The position numbers and the translations under genes were made by a program. A DNA stretch of 64,000 nt from Paramecium tetraurelia (Eukaryota; Ciliophora; Oligohymenophorea; Peniculida; Parameciidae), in NCBI RefSeq assembly GCF_000165425.1, contig NW_001799388.1:372001-436000 (forward strand), in the 5' to 3' direction. A model generated the notes under the pieces. The model was not told where the DNA came from. It did not search any database and saw only the letters and a list, made by a program, of their open reading frames with translations. This document shows positions 1 to 10,933 of this stretch, one piece after another; position 1 is the stretch's first letter, and each line of letters begins with the position of its first letter.

Positions 1-2
1 CT

Positions 3-410
3 TTCTGTAGATGGACGGATGATAATAAATGTCAACCGTTATCTACAACGGCAACATGCACAGACTTAAGTAGCTATAAGTTCAAATGTGAAGACAATTT
101 CGCGTGTAAATATGAATCAAATTAATGTTCGTTTAGAACATGTGCTGAAATTATAGGTAAGTACAATAATTGTAGAACTCTTCCTATTAGTGGAACCGAA
201 AAGATATTATGTAGTTGGGATGGAACAACCTGTGCTGATGCAGAGGATGCAAGCGAATTAACAGAAAGTAATTGTTTTGAATGGTCTGCCTATAATTATA
301 GATGGACATCTGATAATAAATGTGAAGCATGCGATACTTTGGTATCATTTGGTAATTCAACCAGTGCTGCTATCATTCCAGTATTTTTTGCAATTGCTTT
401 TATTACCTGA
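3..410 (+). CDS. C-terminal part of a Cys-rich GPI-type surface antigen (5' end outside window)
   Basis: The frame is open from the window edge to a TGA at 408-410. The visible 135 residues are rich in regularly spaced cysteines and contain two similar RWT-S/D-DNKC blocks, the periodic pattern of Paramecium and Tetrahymena immobilization-type surface antigens. The last 20 or so residues are hydrophobic and follow a small-residue stretch (NSTSAA), as expected for a GPI-anchor attachment signal. Such proteins coat the cell and cilia and are expressed in a mutually exclusive way. Only the tail is visible, so the full antigen or a shorter antigen-like protein are both possible. Internal TAA is read as Gln. 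No intron is needed: a possible splice-like stretch near 155-172 reads through as coding. Confidence 0.75.
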
Positions 411-638
411 AAATATAGATATGTTCAAATTTAAATAATTTTATTTTAGTTTCTCTTCTTTATTTGAGATTTATAACAAATAAATTTGGAAATCAATTAA
501 GAATGTTGAATTTTGAAAAAGGAGTATTGAAATTGATTATGCACAACTAGAATAACTATTGGATTATGAATGAATATTACATTTAATGAACATGATGCTT
601 CATTAAATCATTTAATAAATAAATTATATTATACACAT

Positions 639-1047
639 ATGGCTGAATCTGGAAGAGAAAATTGGGCTGTTGATGAATTACTCAAGGCAGAAGAGGAGGC
701 AAATGCCATTATTAAGAATGCTTAAAAGGAGAGAGAAAAGAAAATTAAAGAGGCCAAGGTTGCAGCTGATTAAGAAATTGCCGTATTCCGTAGAGAAGAA
801 GAAACTAGATACAACTAAGAAATTTTAAGAGTAAACTAAAAATTTAGACAAATAGCGTTTTGGATCAACAAAAGAAGAAGAGGAATTGGAGAGAAAGACC
901 AAAGCTGAAATAGATAAGATTTATGCTGATTATGAAGCCAATAAGTTAGCTGTTGTTGACATGTTGATTAAAAGAGTTATTGAAGTTAAATTAGAAGTGC
1001 CTAGAGTGGTTAAGGGATAATTTGAATAGCCATAATAAACTATATGA
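639..1047 (+). CDS. VMA10: V-type H+-ATPase subunit G
   Basis: This is a peripheral-stalk subunit of the vacuolar proton pump V1 sector, which pairs with subunit E. The 127-residue product has the family length and the typical start, with a DELLKAEEEA helix followed by a highly charged coiled coil (about residues 10-110) rich in Lys and Glu. The start is the ATG at 639; upstream sequence is AT-rich and non-coding. One intron, 831-855 (25 nt, GTA...TAG), is required: without it the frame breaks, and with it the exons sum to 384 nt. Several TAA and TAG codons inside are Gln. The stop TGA is at 1045-1047. The next open frame on this strand begins only a few bases later. Confidence 0.85.
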
Positions 1048-1213
1048 GAGATGATGATGAATTCATAAAAAAATAAATAATATGTATTACATTGTTCTTT
1101 TACTTTCTCCAATATTAATTACGATTTGACAATATTATAATATCAAGTGTTCTATGAATCCCTGTCTTAGAATGTTTGATTACTTAATTTAGAATTATTC
1201 ATAAAAAAAATTA

Positions 1214-3658
1214 ATGAGAGAGATATTTGCAAATTCTAATAATATTAACACAATTTTCATAGTTAAATAGAGTGATGCCAAGAGTTAATTCGATCAAGGA
1301 AGGAAATATTAAGTTCCTGGGATAAAGGAGATATTATTCTAATTCAGATTTTATTTTATGAAAGGGATTTTGAAATATTTTGTTTATAATTTATGGCATA
1401 GTCTTTTACAATCTTATAAAATTCCTTTAAACATTTTGGACAGGGACATTACAAAGAGTCAATGGAGTAATCTACTATTTAAGTATAGGGAATTACAGAA
1501 ATTTAAGCAATTAAAAGAGCAATCTGATCAAAATCAATCTATGGTGCAAATAAATGAAAATATCATTCTTTGTGAATACAATATCACCAAAGATGCTAAT
1601 GCTTGCATAAATAAACTAGATGAAATAATTGATGAAATTAAAAAGCCTTCTCCCTAGAAAAGTAAGTATTTAGAAAATTAAATATTATTAGAGAAGAAAC
1701 AAGAAGACGATAGCATTTTATAATTCAACAAAGCAATTATGTTCTTTTTGAGTGGAAAGGTCAGATAGGCTCACAACCTATTGAAATATTTGAAAGACAA
1801 CTATAACTTGGACATTTACTTAAATATCAAGGTGCATTTGCTCTTAGTTGAAACATCATTTTAATTATAAGAATTTTTGTATGCAAGCGAATTGTATAAG
1901 AAACTATCATCGGAAGATACTTTAAAATCCTTACAAAATAAAATTACCAAGTCCAATTAAGTGGACGATTAATAATAATAATCATAGTCAATCTATACAT
2001 CATTGTTGTTAGGTTCTGATCTGCCTTATCCAGATGCACATCCAAACACTTTTAGCAAAGAGGAATTTTTATTCATATTAAACGTGATTAAATTTCGATT
2101 TTACATCGTTTCAAATACTAAGGATTGGAATAAAAAATTAAATAGTTTAGAATAAGCCTTTAAAACTTATATGCGTTAATTAGATCAATAATCAGGCATG
2201 TAATAAGATTAAGCAGTCTAATTTTCAGCAGAGACCCAACCCTATCTGAATTTGCATTCATAAATGATGTTCTAATAATTGAAGGCATAAAGACAAGTCG
2301 CTTTGAATGAAAATGTTGGACAATGCATCAAGATGATCAACCCATGTGCAGAAAAATAAAATCAATAAAATTAAGATTTTATCTAGAGTAAACAATCCTT
2401 ATATTTGACTTAAATATATAATAATTTGGGCTGTGTACATGCAAAATTGGGTAAGTATGCCTTGGCTGCAGTCTACTTCCATAAAGCCATTACCCAAACG
2501 AGATAAGTGTTATAATCACCTAATCTTTATGAAAGCGTAATTTAAACAAATGTCAAATAAAGATAATTTGCCATCTATCAAAATTTAGCTGATGCCTTGT
2601 TCATGGATTAGAAATATTAGAAAGCGTTAAACATTTATAATCAATTGCAGGAAGCTTGTAATCAAAGTGCAAAATTTTGGTACAATAGAGGTGTTTGTTA
2701 TATACAATTGTATCATGAATTTAATCCTGATAAGAATGAAATTTATGAAATATCAGAAGAACATTCTTAAATCAATACCTAAGAGGAGGGAAAGAAGATT
2801 ATACTTTAAAGCAGAGAAATTTATAGTGATGCTGATGAAGAATATTAAGATTAATTCTATAAGATTGATTAAAAGAGTGAAGAAAATAAGTTAGTACAAC
2901 CAAAAGTAATCAAAGAACTTTTAAACAATGCTATTAAGTATGATAAATAAAATATATTAAAGATCTTTCCGTAATGCTATTATATTATCGAAGAAAGAAA
3001 AGAGGGAAGAAACTATTTAGATAGATTAGGAGTAATTATTAATTGCAGGTTCGTAGTTATTTGAATCCTCAATCGTCTTTTTAACATACGCCTACCTTTG
3101 CAGAGGAGATTATAACTTAGCCTTGCAATAAGGAAAGGAGGCATTAGAATACAATCTGTCTGATAGTAATAAATACACTATAATACAATATGTACTGGAA
3201 GCCTATATTTCTACTTCAAAAATTAAAGAAGCTACAAGCTATCTTAATAGTAATGGAGTGGCTAATTTCCTAAATAAATTCATTAATTGCAATTTGTAAG
3301 TTCAGTGTAGGAATGTAATTGGAATACAAACCACTTGTTTTTCAAGTTAAAGTCCCAAGGCCATAAGTCATTTTAATTAAGCTGCTTTACATTTACATAA
3401 TAATCATTTACCTCAAGCTTGGAACTCTATTTAATCTTTGATGAGTTGCTGCGATATCACGATTAACTAAATTAATCAAGTTATTCCAGTGCCCTTTCTA
3501 AATTTATTAATATGGTATTATTTGAAATCAGGTACCTATATTATACATATTTCTTTGTAGATTAAGCGTAATTAGCCATACATTTAATAAAGAGAAGAAG
3601 ATTGTTAACAGGATAAATGGGAAAAAATAAAATATCTCTGTTAAATATTACAAAATGA
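1214..3658 (+). CDS. CNOT10: CNOT10-like TPR protein of the CCR4-NOT complex
   Basis: About 796 residues in helical repeats. The best matches to CNOT10 are a TPR-like stretch early in the protein (LQFNKAIMFFLSGK), a central repeat with NLGCVHAKLGKYALAAVYF (about residue 420) and a C-terminal repeat region ending in a basic LIKRRR motif. CNOT10 docks with CNOT11 on the CCR4-NOT deadenylase, which shortens mRNA poly(A) tails. Introns at 3032-3056 (25 nt) and 3532-3560 (29 nt) restore the frame. The start is uncertain: ATG 1214 is used here, but the frame could extend to ATG 1051 through a 19-nt intron at 1174-1192 (GTT...TAG). That would leave only 3 nt after the upstream gene. The family call is by recalled pattern. 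Confidence 0.65.
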
Positions 3659-4405
3659 TATAGATATAAATAATAGTTATTTTATATATTCTTACTTTCT
3701 TTTTTTGGATTACTTGGGTTTATATCAATCATATCAAAATAGAATTTTAATTCAAATTAATTGATTTTTAGGATTTTTTAGGTACAATTAAACATATACT
3801 ATAATAATTTACATATCTAATAAAATAGAAATCAAATATATTTATTAAATTATGAAATCAAGCCAACCTTTTTGAAATATATCTTAATAATTTTATATTT
3901 TAAAACATTCAAGAATGAATGAGAATGATCTTATATAGATATTTCTCTGGTAACTGCAAAATAATTTGAAATTTCTTGAAAAATACTTCCTCCCAGGTCT
4001 CCCAAGGCGAACAAAATTTCTAATGGAAAGTCCGAAATCTAAATGGATTTTTTTCCATATGTAATATATTATTGCAAATTGAAAGTAAGTAATATATCAA
4101 AATCTTATGGAATTATTGCTTGTACTAACAAAAAATAAGAGAATAAATCTTTACAATAGATGAAATAGATGACATATTAAAATGCTTTTGAAGCATATAG
4201 CTTTTATTCAGAAATATAATAGAAATCTCAAAATGAATAGGTTTGAATAAGAAATTCCGTGATAACCTTCGATTTAAGAAGGTTTTTAGCTAATGGATAG
4301 GAACAAGGACAAGGATTTTAATAGGATGACAAATATATATGTTGGGATTATTAAAATGATTAAATATTAATAATTTATGAGCAAACTTGATAATCTAAAA
4401 GTAAT
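3659..4405 (+). other. Unresolved stretch, possibly a decayed or multi-intron gene
   Basis: No complete gene could be assembled here. From an ATG at 3915 a frame starts with a plausible N-terminus (MNENDLIQIFLWQL) and runs to about 4075. A second protein-like segment, rich in Gln and Lys, lies at about 4084-4240, and a third (ITFDLRRFLANGQEQ) at about 4262-4390. They are separated by in-frame TGA codons that no good short intron removes; one 25-nt candidate ends in AAG at about 4061-4085. The flanks, 3659-3910, look like AT-rich spacer. It may be the remnant of a duplicate gene or a small gene whose splicing was missed. Confidence 0.3.
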
Positions 4406-5867
4406 ATGTCTTTTTATATGAAATCAGAACCTCCAAATTTAGCAGCTTAAAGAGGTAAATCCAGAGCACGGTGATTAGACAGCTGCAGTAAAGTTTACCT
4501 CGAATCGTATTAATGCTCTTGAAAAATTTGTTAGAGATTCCTTACATTAAGATAAGGAATACTTTGCAGGAGAGGTAATCAAGTTAATGACTTTAGAAAA
4601 CTACTCTTTAAAATATTATTGAGACTCTTACAACAGAGAGTAATAGACTCTAATAACATTTACATGTGAACAGAGAATCAAAATAATAAGTAATATTAGT
4701 GAATATATCTGTTAGATTGAAGCGGACCTAAAAATATCTCAAGAGGAGATTGCTAGATTACATGCGATAGTTCCATAACATGATGAAAAACAACTTCAAA
4801 ATGAGATTTAAGAGACCAAGAAAACTATTGTAAAGCTGAACAAAATGAGATAAGATGAAGCCAATGGATTGAATATCAACGATTTAAGTAAATGCTAATT
4901 CGAATTTATAGAGTAATTGAACATCAAGAACAAAGATAAGGAGAGTCCTGTCAATGAATTGTGGATTTGGTCTTTGGTTGTGATTTACAAAGAACCAGCC
5001 TCAAGTTATTATTGGAACAATTTCAAAGTATATTTATATTTGAAATATCTTTTTAGGAATAAGTGCTTGAGAAAGCTGAAGGCTCTTAAGATTTCAAGGA
5101 AAGATTAGGAAGAGTTAAAGCCGTTGACATGAAAAAAGATGAATATGAGAGAACACAAAATTTATTGAAATAAAGGGAATAGATTTTAGCAGCTGACATT
5201 TTGACACCAGCAATCAAAACCTAAATCACCAATTTCTTTAAGATTGTAGACTTGATGATAGAAGTAGAGAAACATTCCAAATCGATCCATAATAATGAAA
5301 AATTATTGCAATAAGTTTTATTTAACAATTTATTATAGCTTGCAACTGAAAAACAATAACTACAATCAGAGACCAGCAAAAACTAGGACAAGGCCTAAAT
5401 TTTGAAGGATAGAATCGCCTTTTTGGATACTATACACAAAGGTTATTAATTTATGTATGATGCAATGACCAAAAAAATACACAGCTATCAACAAGCTCAA
5501 ATTTTAAATGATAAATTCACAGAGTAAATAGAGTAAAGCTTCAGCAATTTAGATTTCTCTAAAAGTTACAATCAAGTAAAATTGTTAATCTATTCTTAGT
5601 AATATGTCCCATAAATAGTACAAACAATTCAACATGAGAACATCGAGGTTTAAGATAATCAATAAATGAAAGTTTAATAAGTTGAAGTAGAAGTATAGCA
5701 ATAACAAAATCAAGAACATCAAAAGGTTATTGAAGTGAAATAAACTCCTGAGGAATAATAGATTGACTTGTAATTACAAATTTGCTATTTATTTTATTAG
5801 ATAACAACCACCAACTGAAATTGTCCAAACAAAGACTGGAGGTTGCGAAGCTTGCAGTATTTTTTGA
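4406..5867 (+). CDS. Coiled-coil protein resembling an isolated dynein stalk, with a CaaX-like C-terminus
   Basis: The 441-residue product is encoded in six exons; introns are 4455-4482, 4575-4596, 4690-4715, 5028-5056 and 5770-5800 (28, 22, 26, 29 and 31 nt). The N-terminal ~115 residues form a charged coiled coil. A compact middle part (about 120-225) contains SPVNELWIWSLVVIYKEPAS followed by WNNFKEQVL and FKERLGRV. A second coiled coil follows to about 330, then a Gln-rich tail. This order, and motifs such as an 'ELW...V' helix followed by 'W..FK..VL...FKERL', recall the CC1, microtubule-binding domain and CC2 of dynein heavy chain, without any AAA modules. The last four residues, CSIF, fit a prenylation (CaaX) box, with another Cys three residues upstream. 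The dynein-stalk link is an inference from architecture. Confidence 0.6.
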
Positions 5868-5927
5868 GAGAAGTGAAAATCGATAATAAATATCATAATA
5901 AAATTATATCACAAATAATATATTTTA

Positions 5928-7780
5928 ATGAAATCTATATTCCCAAACCAGGAGTTAACATCTTTGAACTATTATTATTCTCAATAATAGAACACTTAGC
6001 CATATTATTATTAAATTTAACTTACAATAAAAATAAGAGTAGTTCATTATAATCAAATTTTTGTTAAATTTAATCACTTAATAAGATTTCGGATGAATTA
6101 CTAGAAGTTATCAAAGATTCTTTCATAAGGTGTTAATCAAGTTCTAAATGCGTGTATTAGATTATTTCTAGCCACATTAACTAAGAAGGGTTTTATTACA
6201 AATATGGTAGAGCTGACATTAAATAAAACTTGGATGAATAATCTTAATTTTTAACACCAAGAAGGTCCAAAATTCATAGAAATGTAAAAGATTATAATTA
6301 TTAACAATATAATTAATATATGTAAATACCGTCTACAGAGTAAATATAAATTAAATTGCATATAGGAGCGCTGTGAGTCAAGATCACAATATCTCTAAGT
6401 GGAGGAGCTATGGTCTGCTTGAGACTGATGGAGGATCGTCTTCTTTTTCATTCCAACAAAAAAAGAAAAAGCCTATTCAAAAATCAAACACTATGCATAA
6501 TCTCAATCAAAGAGTCAAAACGTAACCTTAGGAGAATAATGATCTCAAAAATAGTTAAAGCGAATCCAAACACAGATTTAGTTAAAGAACCCAGTAAAGC
6601 ATTCCAAGCAGAAGTTCCATAAACAAATAGCCTCTTGATGATGATATATAATTTGACATGTTTTCTGTTAACCCTGGGTCAAATATTTTAAATTTGGGTT
6701 AATAAACTATTCCTATTGTCTTGTAATTGAGAACAAAAACTATAGAAGAATTAGATTAGATTGGCGTAGATTTAGTAAAATATTCTTCAATATAAGTTTT
6801 GTTTAATCGACATTAGCAATAGCATGTAAGGATAAAAAATTGAATATGTGAAATAAATCTTACACTCAATACTTTCTAATTTGAGAGAATAGGATCGATT
6901 ATGTTTGATTAGTTTTAACAATGAAGGCAAGCTGTTAACAGGTTTATAAAAAGTCACATAGGAAACTCAAGAATATTTCGCATTTGTTATTGACGATTTA
7001 TAATGCATTGGGACGACTCAATTGTGGAAAGGTACTGAAGTGGCATTCGATGTCATTAATTAAAGAAAAAATAAGAATAATTGGGCAAGAATTCTCATTT
7101 TCTCGGATGGTTAGGATGAAATAGCACTCACTAAAATTAGAAAGCAATTAGAATATAATTATGACATCTTCACTATTGATTCATTTGGTTTCAGTAATTC
7201 AAATGCAAACAAAAGATTGTCACTGATCACTAATCTAAGATTTGGAAAACATTATATAATAAATAGTGAATAATAGGTTTTTAATAGTTTGGAGGAAACC
7301 TTTGCCAATTTCCCATTCAATCAATGGGACGATATAACTATAACAATTTCAACTAATTTATAAAATATTCCATTTGAAAAGATCATGATTTCTGAAATAC
7401 ACAGTGAGGGATGGGTAGAATTGTAACATTAACATTAATATCAAATTACAATTCCCAATTTAGAAATTGGTGAATCCTTCTTATTTCCAATCGAATTGGC
7501 CTTCTACAAATTTAATGATAATATATTGGACAAGGCTAAACCGGTCTCTTTGTTAAAGGGAAAAATAGAAATGCAAAATAGCATAACAGGCAAAAGGATG
7601 ATTAAAAATGTTGAACTTGATGCCATCTTTCTTTATGAAAATGACTCTAATACTTTAGATTTTAACACATATTTTAATTGCAAATAATCACCCTTAGTTA
7701 TTTGGGTTTGCGATAAATAATAGACCTGTAATTATGTAAATTTATAATAGAATTCAATCGAAAATCATACTTTGAATTGA
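5928..7780 (+). CDS. von Willebrand factor A (vWA) domain protein
   Basis: The core is a vWA domain with the MIDAS metal site: IGVDLFCLIDISNSMQG supplies the DxSxS motif, followed later by a threonine-containing loop (GTTQLWKG) and the ILIFSDGQ strand. The C-terminal ~170 residues form a beta-rich extension typical of ciliate vWA proteins. The N-terminal part is polar, with a QQKKKKP basic stretch. Introns at 6340-6365 (26 nt) and 6775-6796 (22 nt, ending in AAG) are needed; the second lies just before the MIDAS strand. The 5' end is uncertain: ATG 5928 begins a Tyr/Gln-rich leader, and a further intron near 6151-6170 would be needed to join it to the main frame. Substrate and partners are unknown. 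Stop at 7778-7780. Confidence 0.65.
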
Positions 7781-7979
7781 TTTGTGAGAACTTATAACTA
7801 AAATGGCAATTACAATAATAAAGAATTAAATAGCTTTATGATGAAGAACCATCATGAATTCTAAAAATTACAAATGAGTTTTGTTTATATTACATTTATG
7901 CATTGATACAAATAAGTAATTTGTTTAAATTAATCAGAAATTTAATTTTTGATATTGTAAACACATATATTTATTAACA

Positions 7980-9209
7980 TCACATTAAACGAACAGTTAA
8001 ATGGGTTCCAATATGAATAATATCAAAATTATTTTATAGACACCAACATTTAACCCACTTAACAAATTCATCAAAATCTTATTCCTTCAATGTTCTGGCT
8101 TTTTGACTTGATTCTCCAAAGTTGTAAAATGTGATTCTCTCTACATCTTTCAAAATTGAATCATGTATTTCGACACAATCTTGGCTGAATAGACACAATT
8201 CAAGATAATTAACATTGTCTTGATGATGAAATTCTACTTCCCCATATTCAAATTTAACTTAATCAACCCCTTAAACTTAATCTGAAGCTATATCAATTAT
8301 TTTAAATTCAGTTCCTTCTAAAACTACCAATTCTCTCAATAATTATTAATTTTAAAGTTACATTTTCATACCCAATTTTTCATTACACTAGTATATCTTA
8401 ACACTTTAAGAATAATAGTTTAAGATTTTCTTTAATAAGTCCTAAATTGTTTATTCTCTCAGCTTTTTAAACCCTAAAGTGTAAAAGTCAGTTTGAAAAG
8501 TTAGGTTGTTTTTTGGTATGGAGATCGTAAATTAAGGCCCTTTTTTTTAATTAGAATAAATTTATTATAGGCTTTCTTTTTTAATTTTTTACTTAAATTC
8601 ATAGGCCTCCTCCTTTTAGAAAGTGAAAAATATCCCTTTTTAGTGGCTGCTTTTCTTCTTACTCGTTTATACCTTGATATAATTAGGTTGAATCTAAAAG
8701 TCATTGTTTATCTCATCAAATTTTGGTGTAGAGCACTTACTATAGTTCTCCTTATTTTCTATGTCTTCTTGATATTTTTCTTCATAATTGATTTGGTTAT
8801 AGCTTATGTTGTAGCAGTTTGCCTAACAGATCTGAAAATTTTATTGGCCCAATATTTAATGGACATTTTGCTAATTGTCCAAAAATATTGGCTATTAGGG
8901 AATTTATTATTATTAATAGCATTAGACCTATTGAGGCTCTTATTTGATTTCCTAAAGCTGTTGGATTTGTTATTGTTATTATTATTGTTATTGTTCTAGT
9001 TCTTAGATTGCCTTTTCTTTTCTAAAATTCAATTAGAGTTCTTTTAGGGAAATAGCAATTAATTATTTGGTATTATTGTAACTTACAATGAAACCCTCAA
9101 TCTTGGTTATAGATGGCATTATTGGATAAATTATTGCATTCATAGTCTTAATCAATTTACTTTTAGATTTATTATTAATTTTAATTGCATTTCGGTTAAT
9201 TATATTCAT
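7980..9209 (-). CDS. Gln-rich protein of unknown function
   Basis: A single open frame of 409 residues without introns. I do not recognise a family. The first ~150 residues are rich in Gln, Asn and Tyr and include a run of nine Gln. A charged middle part has KKKSSHQKG and several Lys/Glu helices. The C-terminal ~130 residues look like a folded domain, with a conserved-looking LKEQDFDEFVKWVKCW end. The start at 9209 is the first ATG; a second ATG at 9143 is in the same frame. The gene is convergent with the vWA gene (199 nt between stops) and divergent from the PP2C gene. A Leu-rich open frame on the opposite strand is just the mirror of the Gln run. Confidence 0.7.
8967..8993 (-). repeat. Glutamine homopolymer (9 codons) written with CAA and TAA
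   Basis: Nine consecutive Gln codons on the minus strand, four CAA and five TAA. It is direct internal evidence that TAA is sense in this genome and shows interruption of the trinucleotide repeat by two synonymous codons. Confidence 0.9.
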
Positions 9210-9468
9210 AAAATACTCCTTTTAAATGGATAATAAGTGAACTTTTTAATAAAATTTATAGCAATCTAAAAAGTATGTGTAACTAAGTTAACATCATTTT
9301 AATTTAATTACATAAAAGTCTTTTTTGTTTTAAAAACCTTTTTGGTATTCAAAATAAGAATTACTAATTAAAAGAATTGGTTTTGTTAGAATAGAAGATT
9401 TATGATACTGTTAAATAACGAAATGTAATATTTAATTATAATTTTTTTTATTAATTTAATAAATTTAG

Positions 9469-10924
9469 ATGAGCAACAGTAATAAAAAAGTCCAAGATTT
9501 ATCAGGTACTAATGACAACTTATGATTCAACAATATTATCCTTATATTAGTCAATTATTTTAGATTCTTATTATAGATTTTAAGCCACCTAAACATACTT
9601 AGATTGAGAATCAATTAGAAATTCATAGGTATCAATTATCAAAATAAAAAGAACTCTGAAAGGAAATGTTCAACGTCGTTATAAGAATGATGAGTTTGAA
9701 CATAAAATAAATTAAAAAGTATCGCTTCCCAGTCTACCTAATTTTAAAAAAGCAGATTTATAAAGTGATCAGAGTATTGAATTTTATCAAATTAGAATTG
9801 CTGAATCTTTCAAATGGAACTAAGCCTCACAATAGATTGCCAAAACTGGAAGCAAAAAGCGAAGTGCCTAAACAATTAAAGTAAATATAGATGATGAAAT
9901 AATACAATTAGATTGGAAGATGCAATCATTCATTATAATAGTGTGACTCCAGAAAGAAGATAGTAGAGTCCTGAGAGACAATTGTCACTAAATAAAAAAA
10001 GATTAATGGCGAAAACATGGAATGGAGGACAATATGCCTTTAAAACAAAAGCTGGATGTTTAGCTAATAAAACGTCAAAAACTAATCAAGATTCTGGAAT
10101 AGTTTTACCCAATTGTTTGGAGAAGTAAATTAATTCAAAATGAGTAAGTTTAGGTTATAGTATGTTTGGAGTTTGTGATGGTCATGGCTCAAATGGGCAT
10201 CTAGTATCTCAATTTATAAGATAAGCACTACCTAAGCATCTCGAATAGTACTTAGTTAAAGACGACAACAAAAACAAAGTAATTTAAAAAGCATTCGAAT
10301 AAACTAATAAAGAAATATGGGATTCTGAGACTGATACATCTTTATCAGGATCTACAACAGTCTCAGTGATTATCAAAAAAGACTAACTTTGGACAGCCAA
10401 CGTTGGAGATTCTCGAGCCATTATTTGTAGGAATCAAGAAGGGAATTGGAAGGCAATATAAATTACTAGAGATCACAAACCAAATGTGGAAGATGAAAAA
10501 TAAAGAATTATTTAAGCAGGAGGAAGAGTGGAGAGTCAAAAAGGTTAGTTCTAAATTTATCTTAGATTATTATGGAAATTCAGTAGGTCCTGAAAGAGTT
10601 TGGTTATCATATATAGATGCTCCAGGATTGGCCATGACCAGAAGTTTAGGTGATAAAATAGGTGCTTAAGCTGGAGTCTCAGCAGATCCAGAAATATTTG
10701 AATTCACACTCACATAATATGATTAATGCATTATCATTGCATCTGATGGAGTTTGGGAATATCTTTCAAATGAAGATGTAATGAATGTAGTTACTCCATA
10801 CATTGAAAAAGAAAACATTGATTTAGCTGCAGATAGATTGATGGCTGAATCTATTAATGCCTGGAAGAGACATAGTTTATCCAGAGATGACATTACTTGC
10901 ATAGTTGTTTACTTAAAGAGTTGA
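9469..10924 (+). CDS. PP2C-type protein phosphatase with N-terminal extension
   Basis: A metal-dependent Ser/Thr phosphatase. Recognisable PP2C motifs in order: TNQDSGIV, MFGVCDGHGSNGH (metal-binding DGH), LWTANVGDSRAI, a RDHKPN loop, GRVESQKDYYG, LAMTRSLGD, IIASDGVWEYL and a C-terminal SRDDITCIVVY (second metal-binding Asp). An intron at 10544-10565 (22 nt, GTTAG...TAG) is certain, because the QKDYYG motif is split by it; another of about 24 nt lies near 10125-10148. The 5' part is unresolved: ATG 9469 may be joined to the body by a long intron (~71 nt), or ATG 9516 may be the start. The frame also changes between about 9880 and 9935 without a good short intron. The stop at 10922 lies 9 nt from the stop of the convergent kinase gene. 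Confidence 0.75.
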
Positions 10925-10933
10925 ATAATTATT

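Noticed and set aside
930..1112. Minus-strand frame of 60 codons
   Set aside because: Antisense to V-ATPase subunit G, whose protein is recognisable.
8643..8999. Leu-rich plus-strand frame resembling a membrane protein
   Set aside because: It is the antisense of the Gln-rich minus-strand gene; the Leu run mirrors the CAA/TAA Gln run.
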